Shown here: piece by piece, positions 14,431 to 21,262 of the stretch | How the letters are laid out: each line of letters starts with the position of its first letter | Numbering within the stretch: position 1 is the stretch's first letter | Assembly: GCA_030146405.1 (NCBI GenBank) | Contig: JASLBS010000223.1 | Span: 1 to 38,782, forward strand | Length of the DNA: 38,782 bases | Source of the DNA: Arthrobacter sp. | GTDB lineage: Bacteria > Actinomycetota > Actinomycetes > Actinomycetales > Micrococcaceae | Reading direction: 5' to 3' | The notes under the pieces: generated by a model | The model's input: the letters and a program-made list of their open reading frames with translations, nothing else | What the model was told of the DNA's origin: nothing | Database searches by the model: none | Position numbers and translations under genes: made by a program

Positions 14431-14472
14431 GCGAACCACCGGGTGACAGCTGACCGGTAACGCCGAACATCC

Positions 14473-14502
14473 AGAGGGGCGCTGCACCTGCAGCGCCCCT
14501 CT
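14473..14502 (+). terminator. Terminator of the stress operon
   Basis: AGAGGGGCGCTGCA (14473-14486) pairs with TGCAGCGCCCCTCT (14489-14502), giving a 13-14 bp stem with a tight loop, followed by TCCTTC. It ends the unit 12831-14430. Confidence 0.8.
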
Positions 14503-14750
14503 TCCTTCACGTTCCGCACTTCACCCAGCGCGCAGCGATCACCCACTGAGGTACACGCACCCGCCCGGTTCCTTTCGGGCCTTCTCCTTTTCCATTGTCA
14601 GCGACACGATCGGCGGGTCATGTCCACTCCGCTCACGTCACGAGAATAAGAAAGCTCTTTCGAGGTACCGGGTCGTAGTGTGAGCGGGTCACACGGCTTG
14701 TTCGGCTCCCGAACGAGCCGGGCAGGTGAGCCAGCTGAGGAGAGTAGGTC
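14503..14750. other. Intergenic stretch before the GAF gene
   Basis: About 250 bases with no gene. It contains a stem-loop at 14694-14720 (12 bp with one G-T pair, loop CTC) in the presumed leader of the GAF gene, and the ribosome site GAGGAGAG at 14736-14743. Confidence 0.45.
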
Positions 14751-15635
14751 GTGGTGATCGATCAGTACGTACAGCAATGGAGCGCGATCCAGACAGCCCG
14801 CGCAGCACGATTGACCGCTGATGACGTGTTCATGGCGTACTTCGCCCTGTCCGGCAGCGCCGATGAGTTCCACATCGAGGGCTATCTCTCCGGCTTGATC
14901 ATGCTGTCCAGGAGTCAACGGGACATGATCGCCCAAGCGGTCAACGAATCGATGGACGGTACTGGTTCCACCGCGGACGGTGCGCATTACAGCGACGGCG
15001 ACATCGCACAGAACTCGGGATACGAGGCATACCTGCGCACCCTGACGCTCTCTCCCGACGTCTACGACTTCACCGCTCCTCCGCTCGGAGACCACAGCAC
15101 CAGTACCACCGCGGTCGGCAATGAGACCTCCACCACCACCATCGATGATCTTCCGACGAAGGACCTCTTCGATGAGGCAGAGTTCCGGCGATGCGAAGCT
15201 CTGTATGACTCCGGGCTGCTCGAGAGCGGGGCGGAAGAACGCTTCGACAGAATCACTCGGCTGGCGCGGGATCACTTCAACGTCAGCTCCGCGTCGATCG
15301 CCCTCATCACCGAGGATACGCAGGTCATCAAGTCAGTTACCGGGCCGCTGGGTCAGGACCTGCCTCGGAATCTCTCCCTGTGCGCGACAACCATCCAACA
15401 GGATCGGACGTTCGTGATCACAGACGCCGGCGTCCACCCGCAGTGGCGGCATCATCCGCTGGTCGCCGGCGGACCAGGGGTGCGCTTCTACGCGGGTCAC
15501 CCCCTCACGACGATCGATGGCTGGCGGATCGGCACGCTCTGCCTCATGGACGACCAGCCGCGAACCTTCACCCCTGAGGATATGGAGGCGCTGAAGCGCC
15601 TCGCCCTCGAGGCGCAGGTGGAACTCTGGATCTGA
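14751..15635 (+). CDS. GAF-domain protein with unknown N-terminal helical domain
   Basis: A 294-residue cytosolic protein. The C-terminal half (about 148-294) is a GAF domain: FDRITRLARDHFNVSSASIA, then DLPRNLSLCATTIQ, and VRFYAGHPLTTIDGWRIGTL with LCLMDDQPRTF. It has no kinase, cyclase, ANTAR or HTH output. The N-terminal part (about 15-67, VFMAYFALSGSADEFHIEGY, then LSRSQRDMIAQAVNE) is a compact helical domain that I associate with short stand-alone actinobacterial proteins, without known function. A Thr/Ser-rich linker separates the two. The GTG at 14751 follows GAGGAGAG. It probably senses a small ligand for an unlinked partner. Confidence 0.8.
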   Translation: MVIDQYVQQWSAIQTARAARLTADDVFMAYFALSGSADEFHIEGYLSGLIMLSRSQRDMIAQAVNESMDGTGSTADGAHYSDGDIAQNSGYEAYLRTLTLSPDVYDFTAPPLGDHSTSTTAVGNETSTTTIDDLPTKDLFDEAEFRRCEALYDSGLLESGAEERFDRITRLARDHFNVSSASIALITEDTQVIKSVTGPLGQDLPRNLSLCATTIQQDRTFVITDAGVHPQWRHHPLVAGGPGVRFYAGHPLTTIDGWRIGTLCLMDDQPRTFTPEDMEALKRLALEAQVELWI

Positions 15636-15690
15636 ACAAGCCGGACAGTGGATCCGGAGCGCTTCCAGCCACTGCGATGAGCGTGCTGGT

Positions 15691-15729
15691 TTGTTTTCGA
15701 GCGAGTCACCGATAGTGTCTAGAGGACAC
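15691..15729 (+). promoter_or_regulatory. Promoter with overlapping dyad
   Basis: TTGTTT (15691-15696), a 16-base spacer and TAGTGT (15713-15718) form a plausible housekeeping promoter. A dyad GTGTC-TAGAG-GACAC (15715-15729) overlaps the -10 and could be an operator. The next start is at 15776. Confidence 0.45.
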
Positions 15730-15775
15730 CGGGGTCCAGACAAAGGCCAGGTTTCTGACGACCACAGGAACGGCC

Positions 15776-16420
15776 ATGCCCGAATTTCTGCACCCCGCCC
15801 AGACCGACCCCACTCCCGAGCATGACCGTGAAGCGCATGATCCCGCTTCGGCCACTGTCCTCTCGATGTCCCACGCGCCGACCGTTCTCCAGGTGGTGGA
15901 GGCGCAGGCCGGCCCACAGGAGCACCATAGTGCCCCCTTCGACGATGATCTTTCTGCCCAAGAACTTGCAGCCCTGCCGACGAGGCATCTGAGGGTCCTG
16001 GTGAACCAGGCGTACAAGCTCATGGACACCGATTACCCGCCGGCCGGCACCGTGGACCGCTACGAGATGATCGTCGAGGAACTGGAGTGCCGCGTCCAGC
16101 AGGCTCAAACGCGCCAGCCCGTCCGCCAGCTCAAGGAGACCTTCCGGGACAACCCTCTGTATCGCCGGTTCGAACTGTTCATCGACGGTGAACTCGCGGC
16201 GTATCTGAGGTACACGATGAACGGCGGGCAACTCGTGCTTGTCGACAGTGTCGAACAACCAGGCTTCCGCGATCAGGGCATCGACGTGACCCTCATGCGC
16301 AACGTCGTGCTCAACGCCCACAAGCGGCGGTTGAGCGTGGTCCCCCAGTGCCCGGCGGCCTTCTCATTCCTCGCTGACCACCCTCAGTACCGGGTGCTCA
16401 CCGCTCGCCTGACCAGGTAG
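15776..16420 (+). CDS. Acetyltransf_CG (GCN5-related) domain protein with N-terminal extension
   Basis: A 214-residue protein. The C-terminal 90 residues (about 122-212) fit the short GNAT fold of the Acetyltransf_CG family: YRRFELFIDGELAAYLRYTM, LVLVDSVEQPGFRDQGIDV, then RRLSVVPQCPAAFSFLADHP. The usual HTEV is VDSVEQ here and the RGxGIG loop is RDQGID, so acetyl-CoA binding may be altered. Before it comes a helical segment (LSAQELAALPTRHLRVLVNQ, then YEMIVEELECRVQQ) and about 50 flexible residues. AGGAA precedes the ATG by 5 bases. It follows the GAF gene in the same direction but seems to have its own promoter. Confidence 0.75.
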   Translation: MPEFLHPAQTDPTPEHDREAHDPASATVLSMSHAPTVLQVVEAQAGPQEHHSAPFDDDLSAQELAALPTRHLRVLVNQAYKLMDTDYPPAGTVDRYEMIVEELECRVQQAQTRQPVRQLKETFRDNPLYRRFELFIDGELAAYLRYTMNGGQLVLVDSVEQPGFRDQGIDVTLMRNVVLNAHKRRLSVVPQCPAAFSFLADHPQYRVLTARLTR

Positions 16421-16458
16421 GACATCGAGTACGGCGGACTCTGCACCACGGGAGATCC

Positions 16459-16956
16459 TCAGGGTTCTACTGCGTTGCCGGGCAGCAATGCTGCGTATTC
16501 CCCCAGAGATCGCTGGTAGCCGTCGAGGGTGGGGATGAGAGCCAGGAGTGCTGTCCTCAGTGCATCCCCGTGTCGGCCTTCATCGTGCAGTGCCAGGGCG
16601 AGGAAGGCCTGGCGCGCCCCTTCGTCGCTTCCGGCGTGGGGCATGGATCCGAGAATCGTCACGGCCTCGGCGGAGTTGCCCACATTGCGTAGCGTGCTGG
16701 CGAGTTGGATAGCTGCCCGTAGCGCGCTCGTGCCCTCGAGTCCTGCTTCGATGGCTCTCCTGTACAACGGGATCGCCTGATGCTCGAGCCCTAGAGCGTC
16801 GTGCACTCCGGCCAGTTCGAACAGAGCCTCCGCGTCCCCTTCTGGTCGTTCCGATGTGAGCCTGCGCATCCTGTCGATCGAGCCCTGCGGGTCGTCCTCG
16901 TCGAACTCCTGCTCGTAGAAGCTCCCCACCCTCTGCTGCCACGTCGTATCGATCAT
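16459..16956 (-). CDS. Tetratricopeptide-repeat protein
   Basis: A 165-residue all-helical protein. After a short acidic start (FYEQEFDEDDPQGSIDRM) come TPR-like helix pairs: EALFELAGVHDALGLEHQAI with PLYRRAIEAGL, then AAIQLASTLRNVGNSAEAVT, then ARQAFLALALHDEGRHGDAL. This matches a common actinobacterial tetratricopeptide family used for protein contacts; the partner is unknown. It stands alone and converges with the Acetyltransf_CG gene over a 38-base gap. The ATG at 16956 has no clear ribosome site. Confidence 0.85.
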   Translation of the reverse strand: MIDTTWQQRVGSFYEQEFDEDDPQGSIDRMRRLTSERPEGDAEALFELAGVHDALGLEHQAIPLYRRAIEAGLEGTSALRAAIQLASTLRNVGNSAEAVTILGSMPHAGSDEGARQAFLALALHDEGRHGDALRTALLALIPTLDGYQRSLGEYAALLPGNAVEP

Positions 16957-17113
16957 CCCGCCAGCTTGTCATGGCGAGTGATGCTCGACCTGCACCGCGA
17001 CCAACCGTCGCGCACGGGAAGGGGCGAACGGTGTGGCATCGGTCCTATCGCAAGGACAAGTGGTCAGCCATCACGTTCTCGCGAGCGGCTCGGCAGAACC
17101 TCGTCGACGTCTA

Positions 17114-17145
17114 CGCACCAGTGCGCCGCGAAGCGCACTGGTGCG
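17114..17145. terminator. Perfect 13-bp hairpin downstream of the efflux gene
   Basis: CGCACCAGTGCGC (17114-17126) pairs with GCGCACTGGTGCG (17133-17145), loop CGCGAA. It lies about 50 bases after the stop of the MFS gene on the minus strand. The rest of the gap 16957-17195 holds nothing recognisable. Confidence 0.65.
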
Positions 17146-17195
17146 GCCCCGGTGTGGGGGACGACTGGTCCCCGCTACGGGAACCTCACTTATCT

Positions 17196-18710
17196 CTAAT
17201 GTGCGACCGTGCCCGGCGGGATCGCCTTCACTGGGCGCCGTACGAGGAAGGACGCGACGACAGCTGCCAGTGAGATGAATCCACCGATCATGAACGCGGC
17301 CTGTACGCCGGCGGCCGTGGCCGAGACCTCGGACAGACCTCGAGCTATGCCGGTGGCGGTGGTGGTCGACAGTGCGGTGACGAACAATGCGGTCCCGGCT
17401 GCTCCGGCCAGCTGCTGCAGCGTCGACACGGTGGCACTGCCGTGGGAGTACAGGGACCTGTCCAGTGAACCGAGCCCCGAGGTCATCAGTGGCGTGAACA
17501 TGAGGGCGAGGCCGCAGTTCAGTGTCATGTGTACCGCGATGACCCAGCCGGTCGATGTTCCTTCGTGCAGCATCGTGGTCATTCCCCAGAGAGCGATGCT
17601 CACGATGAAGGCTCCCGGAATCACGAGTGGACGCGGCCCGATGCGGTCGAACAGGCGGCCGCCGATCGGCGACAGAATGCCCATCAGGACGCCTCCCGGG
17701 AGGAGGAGCAGGCCGGTCTGGAGGGTTCCGAGCTCGAGCACGTTCTGGAGGTAGAGCGGCAGGACGACGAGGCTGCCGAACAGGGCCATCATGCTCACGG
17801 AGATCATGATCGCGGAGACGACGAAGCTGCGGCTCTTGAACGTCCGGAGATCCATGAGGGCGCGGTCGTCGCGCTGGAGGACGATCTGCCGGCTGACGAA
17901 CGCAGCCAGGGCCAGGAACCCCACGCTGATAGCCAGCCACGGCGGGACGGGCACACTGCCTTCGGCTGCTTCGCCGAGGCTGCTCAGTCCGTAGATGAGC
18001 CCACCGAAGGCGAAGGTCGACAGCACGATGGAGGCGACGTCGAACGGGGCCTTCCGGGGTGTGGTCACGTTCGAGATCTTCCACAGGCCGAGGGCCAGGG
18101 CGATGATCGCGATGGGCAGCACGATGATGAACATCCAGCGCCAGGGCAGAGCACTCAGGATGATGCCCGAGACGGTCGGGCCGATGGCGGGAGCGACGGC
18201 GATGACGATCGAGATCACGCCCATCAGGCGTCCACGCCTGGACGCTGGTACGAGGTTCAGCACCGTGGTCATCAGGAGGGGCATCATGATCGCCGTACCG
18301 CCGGCCTGAACGACCCGCCCGAGGAGCAGGACGCCGAAGCCAGGAGCGATCGCGGCGATGGCCGTGCCGACCGAGAAAAGTGTCATCGCGGTGGCGAAGA
18401 CCTGTCGAGTGGTGAAGCGCTGCAGGATGAAGCCCGTCGCGGGAATGACGACCGCCATGGTGAGCAGGAACCCCGTGGTAAGCCACTGGGCAGTAGCCGT
18501 CGTGATCCCCAGATCGATCATCAGGCTCGGCAGGGCCACGCTCATGATCGTCTCGTTCAGGATCACGACGAAGGCCGCCACGACGAGAAGTCCGATGACC
18601 AGCGGAGCGCCCTCGGGTAACTTCTCATCGGCGGTACCGCTGATGCCGGTCCGCGCGCTCGTCGGATCGTCAGCGGCACGCGGAGATTCGGTGGTGTGGG
18701 ATGTCGTCAT
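17196..18710 (-). CDS. MFS multidrug efflux transporter, DHA2 (EmrB/QacA) family
   Basis: A 504-residue integral membrane protein that would export drugs with proton uptake. About 14 hydrophobic helices are visible, as in DHA2 rather than 12-helix DHA1 pumps. TAQWLTTGFLLTMAVVIPAT opens the family block, the first loop has FTTRQVFATAM, and motif C of antiporters is seen in IVIAVAPAIGPTVSGIIL. An N-terminal hydrophilic tail of about 35 residues precedes helix 1. It is divergent from a TetR gene with an inverted repeat between them. GGAG lies 7 bases before the ATG. Substrates cannot be predicted. Confidence 0.92.
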   Translation of the reverse strand: MTTSHTTESPRAADDPTSARTGISGTADEKLPEGAPLVIGLLVVAAFVVILNETIMSVALPSLMIDLGITTATAQWLTTGFLLTMAVVIPATGFILQRFTTRQVFATAMTLFSVGTAIAAIAPGFGVLLLGRVVQAGGTAIMMPLLMTTVLNLVPASRRGRLMGVISIVIAVAPAIGPTVSGIILSALPWRWMFIIVLPIAIIALALGLWKISNVTTPRKAPFDVASIVLSTFAFGGLIYGLSSLGEAAEGSVPVPPWLAISVGFLALAAFVSRQIVLQRDDRALMDLRTFKSRSFVVSAIMISVSMMALFGSLVVLPLYLQNVLELGTLQTGLLLLPGGVLMGILSPIGGRLFDRIGPRPLVIPGAFIVSIALWGMTTMLHEGTSTGWVIAVHMTLNCGLALMFTPLMTSGLGSLDRSLYSHGSATVSTLQQLAGAAGTALFVTALSTTTATGIARGLSEVSATAAGVQAAFMIGGFISLAAVVASFLVRRPVKAIPPGTVAH

Positions 18711-18782
18711 GAATGCTCCGAAGGAGAGGGTGTCAGCGGGCAGTGACCGCCGTGGGGAGGGTCTGCCATAGACTTAGTGTCA

Positions 18783-18822
18783 TACTATGCCACAATGACC
18801 GACCCTGACTAATGGCATAGTA
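18783..18822. promoter_or_regulatory. Inverted repeat TACTATGCCA-N20-TGGCATAGTA, TetR operator candidate
   Basis: Perfect 10-base arms (18783-18792 and 18813-18822) whose centres lie 30 bases apart, in the divergent region between the efflux and tetR starts. A third related piece, TGCCATAG, lies near 18765. Control of both genes by the neighbouring TetR is likely. Confidence 0.6.
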
Positions 18823-18841
18823 GGAGCATGGAGAACATCAG

Positions 18842-19507
18842 ATGAACGCGATATCCGCGGGAGCGGACGAGCACGGTGATCTACGCGAACGCCGCCGGAG
18901 GGCCACGACGGCGGAGATCAGTGACGCTGCGCTGACGCTCTTCGAGCAGAAGGGCATGGCTGCGACGACGATCCATGACATCGCGGTCGCGGCAGGTGTT
19001 TCCGATCGGACGTGTTTCCGTTACTTCCCCAGCAAGGAGGAGTCCGTCCTCACCCTGCACCACGAGTTCTCCGGCCCGGTCTCTGCCTGGCTCGATCGGG
19101 TGGACCTCGATCGCCCTCCGCTCCCCCAGCTCGAGGAGATCTACGGTGCCGTTCTCGCCAGCCTCGACGGGCCTCTCGCAGCTTTCGCGCAGCACCATCT
19201 ACGGGTCCGACGACTCATGTTCCATGAGCCGCACCTTCGAGCCGCGGCCGTTTCACTCGATGCCGCAGGATCCTGGTCGACAGCTCAGCGGATCACGGTA
19301 GCGTTCGACGGCAGCGTGAGTGCCGAAGAAGCACGGCTCATCACCGAGTTCGCCGGCATCAGTGTGAGGGCAGCCTTCGACGAATGGGCCGAGCTGGTCG
19401 ACGCCGGCCGCCACGCAACCCTCTCCGACACGTACAAGCGGGTACGCGAACGTCTCCGAGGAGTTGCAGGTACAAGCGACACACACCACCTGCCCAGGAG
19501 CGCGTAG
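18842..19507 (+). CDS. TetR-family transcriptional regulator
   Basis: A 221-residue regulator. The HTH is ISDAALTLFEQKGMAATTIH followed by DIAVAAGVSDRTCFRYFPSK (about 25-65), the standard TetR DNA-binding block; the C-terminal ligand and dimer domain is variable. It is the likely repressor of the divergent DHA2 pump, released by a pump substrate. GGAG at 18831-18834 gives 7-base spacing to the ATG. A tiny frame (ATG 18828, five codons, MENIR) has its TGA overlapping this ATG and may tune translation. Confidence 0.9.
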   Translation: MNAISAGADEHGDLRERRRRATTAEISDAALTLFEQKGMAATTIHDIAVAAGVSDRTCFRYFPSKEESVLTLHHEFSGPVSAWLDRVDLDRPPLPQLEEIYGAVLASLDGPLAAFAQHHLRVRRLMFHEPHLRAAAVSLDAAGSWSTAQRITVAFDGSVSAEEARLITEFAGISVRAAFDEWAELVDAGRHATLSDTYKRVRERLRGVAGTSDTHHLPRSA

Positions 19508-19570
19508 GTCGCTTCGGCATTCGTCGGGAGGACGGCAGCGTCCATCGCGAGCGCGCTATGAGGAGAGCCC

Positions 19571-19576
19571 TACACT
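19571..19576 (+). promoter_or_regulatory. -10 hexamer of a likely leaderless VOC gene
   Basis: TACACT, 6 bases before the ATG at 19583, with no ribosome site between. Confidence 0.5.
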
Positions 19577-19582
19577 GGGCTG

Positions 19583-20017
19583 ATGACGGACGTGAAGCAG
19601 TTCCAGGTGACCTTCGACTGTGCGGATCCACGAGGTGTAGCGGAGTTCTGGAAGGCCGCGCTCGGGTACGTCGATCCTCCGGTCCCACCCGGATTCGACT
19701 CGTGGGACTCGTTCGACATCGCCCTCCCGGCCGAGCAGCAGGGCAGGGCGTGGGCCTGCCAGGACCCGAACGGTCTCGGCCCGCGATTGTTCTTCCAGCG
19801 GGTCCCCGAGGGCAAGGCAGTGAAGAACCGGTTGCACCTGGATGTACGGGTCGGGGTAGGACTCGAGGGTGATGAGCGGATAGCCGCCCTCGAGGCAGAA
19901 GCGGCTCGGCTGATACCGCTCGGAGCTCGGCGCCTGCACCTGCTCCCGGCGACAGGGATGGACGGCGCGTGTCTCGTCATGCAGGACGTCGAGGGCAACG
20001 AGTTCTGTCTGGACTGA
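19583..20017 (+). CDS. VOC-family (glyoxalase-like) protein
   Basis: A 144-residue VOC protein. FQVTFDCADPRGVAEFWKAA begins the first beta-alpha module, and LVMQDVEGNEFCLD ends the second, with the closing Glu expected of metal-binding members. The middle (DPNGLGPRLFFQRVPEGKAV, KNRLHLDVRV) is typical of the actinobacterial glyoxalase_6-like group. The substrate is unknown; members include drug-binding resistance proteins. TACACT 6 bases upstream suggests a leaderless mRNA. A P-loop gene follows 51 bases later with its own promoter hexamer. Confidence 0.87.
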   Translation: MTDVKQFQVTFDCADPRGVAEFWKAALGYVDPPVPPGFDSWDSFDIALPAEQQGRAWACQDPNGLGPRLFFQRVPEGKAVKNRLHLDVRVGVGLEGDERIAALEAEAARLIPLGARRLHLLPATGMDGACLVMQDVEGNEFCLD

Positions 20018-20055
20018 CTCCGGTGGTCGCGCTGCCACCCGAGCCGTCGGGCCGC

Positions 20056-20061
20056 TACTGT
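20056..20061 (+). promoter_or_regulatory. -10 hexamer of the TmrB-like gene
   Basis: TACTGT, 7 bases before the ATG at 20069. It makes 20069 a better start than the in-frame ATG at 20063. Confidence 0.5.
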
Positions 20062-20068
20062 CATGATC

Positions 20069-20587
20069 ATGATTATCTGGATCAACGGCACTCACGGTGT
20101 CGGCAAGTCGACGACAAGCCCACTCGTGCAGGAACTCATCGCCGGCTCGCAGATCTTCGACGCAGAGAAGGTCGGCGAAACACTGATGGACATCAGACCG
20201 GGATTGCCCATGACGGACAACTTCCAGCACTGGCCGCCGTGGCGTCCGCTCGTCGTTGACACTGCCCGACGGATCCTGGACTACACGGGCGGGACCCTGG
20301 TGATTCCGATGACGGTTCTCGTCGAGGAGTACTGGCGGGAGATCAGCACGGGTCTCGCTTCCCACGGTATTCCGGTCCGCCACTTCGTTCTCCATGCTGA
20401 TCAGGGAACTATCCGAGCGCGCATTGCGGGAGAGCATCCGATTCCCTCGGCCTTCCGCCTCCGCTACCTTGAGCCATATGCCGAGGCGGCGCGTACCTGG
20501 CTCCATCAGGAAGCTGACGTGATCGACACATCACACCTCACACAGGCCGAGTCGGCCGCTCTGATCGCTGCAGCGGTTCACGACTGA
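20069..20587 (+). CDS. P-loop ATPase similar to tunicamycin-resistance protein TmrB
   Basis: A 172-residue nucleotide-binding protein. MIIWINGTHGVGKSTTSPLV is a Walker A at the extreme N-terminus, the arrangement of TmrB-like proteins. VIPMTVLVEEYWREI and VRHFVLHADQGTIRARIAGE follow, the latter a lid-like Arg segment. Bacillus TmrB confers tunicamycin resistance by binding the drug; most relatives are untested, so resistance here is a guess. The ATG at 20069 fits the promoter hexamer; the ATG at 20063 would add two residues. The downstream neighbour is convergent. Confidence 0.75.
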   Translation: MIIWINGTHGVGKSTTSPLVQELIAGSQIFDAEKVGETLMDIRPGLPMTDNFQHWPPWRPLVVDTARRILDYTGGTLVIPMTVLVEEYWREISTGLASHGIPVRHFVLHADQGTIRARIAGEHPIPSAFRLRYLEPYAEAARTWLHQEADVIDTSHLTQAESAALIAAAVHD

Positions 20588-20676
20588 GCACGCAGTGCGC
20601 AAAGAGAACGGCTCGTCATTCACGATGCTCAGGGGTCGACCCTCAGGGCTGCCTTCTCCTCGACGGCGGACCTCGA

Positions 20677-21150
20677 TCAGGCTGCGGGACCACGACGGCG
20701 GCCTATCGCGGCCACCAGTTCCTCCGGCCGCCCGGCGGACACCACGACGGCGGTACTGCCGGTGGTGACGCGAACAGCCGGGCCACCCACCAGATAACCC
20801 GTGGTGCTGTTCGGCAGGATCCGGAGTCCCATACCGGCAGCGATACCGGTGGGCACGGCGACGCTGACGGCGTCGATGCGGTGGTAGGGGATCGCGGTGC
20901 GGATGATGCCGGCAAGGATGATGCTGACTTCGCCGGCTCCGACGCGCACGGTCACGCGCATCAGGGCGATCCCGAGGAACAGCACAGCCAGCAGGACAGC
21001 GACCGCTGCCGCACCGGTCGATCCCTCCGAGACCAGTGCCAGAGGGACCATGACCGTCACCACTGCGCCGAGTAGGAGCAGGCCGATGCTGTAGCGAGCA
21101 GGCATGCGGGTGCGGAAGATCTGCGGTGGATCGTCAGGGCCCCCATTCAT
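20677..21150 (-). CDS. Membrane protein with PH-like domain
   Basis: A 157-residue protein. Two hydrophobic helices, at about 21-40 and 46-65, are followed by a beta-rich segment (VTVRVGAGEVSIILAGI, PYHRIDAVSVAVPTG, TTGYLVGGPAVRVTTG, GRPEELVAAIGRRRG), the usual plan of small actinobacterial membrane proteins with a bacterial PH domain. The function is unknown. The frame stays open upstream to 21540, but that part runs antisense to priA and is not protein-like, so the ATG at 21150 is chosen. It lies downstream of priA, past a likely terminator. Confidence 0.7.
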   Translation of the reverse strand: MNGGPDDPPQIFRTRMPARYSIGLLLLGAVVTVMVPLALVSEGSTGAAAVAVLLAVLFLGIALMRVTVRVGAGEVSIILAGIIRTAIPYHRIDAVSVAVPTGIAAGMGLRILPNSTTGYLVGGPAVRVTTGSTAVVVSAGRPEELVAAIGRRRGPAA

Positions 21151-21225
21151 CAGTCCATCGTGATGAGCGGACGGCGAGCTGTCCACCTCACCGCGCCGCG
21201 CGTAGGGGGAGAGCTGCGGAAACAC

Positions 21226-21261
21226 TGTTCCGGGCCGAGGTGACCCTCGAGGTCCGGAACA
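21226..21261 (-). terminator. Terminator of the priA transcript
   Basis: TGTTCCGG (21226-21233) pairs with CCGGAACA (21254-21261), and inside it CGAGG pairs with CCTCG around the loop TGAC. The nested hairpin lies immediately after the priA stop codon and marks the end of the conserved block. Confidence 0.6.
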
Positions 21262-21262
21262 C

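Noticed and set aside
20633..20642. Palindrome GGGTCGACCC between convergent genes as terminator
   Set aside because: The 10-base palindrome has almost no loop and the flanks pair poorly; too weak to call.
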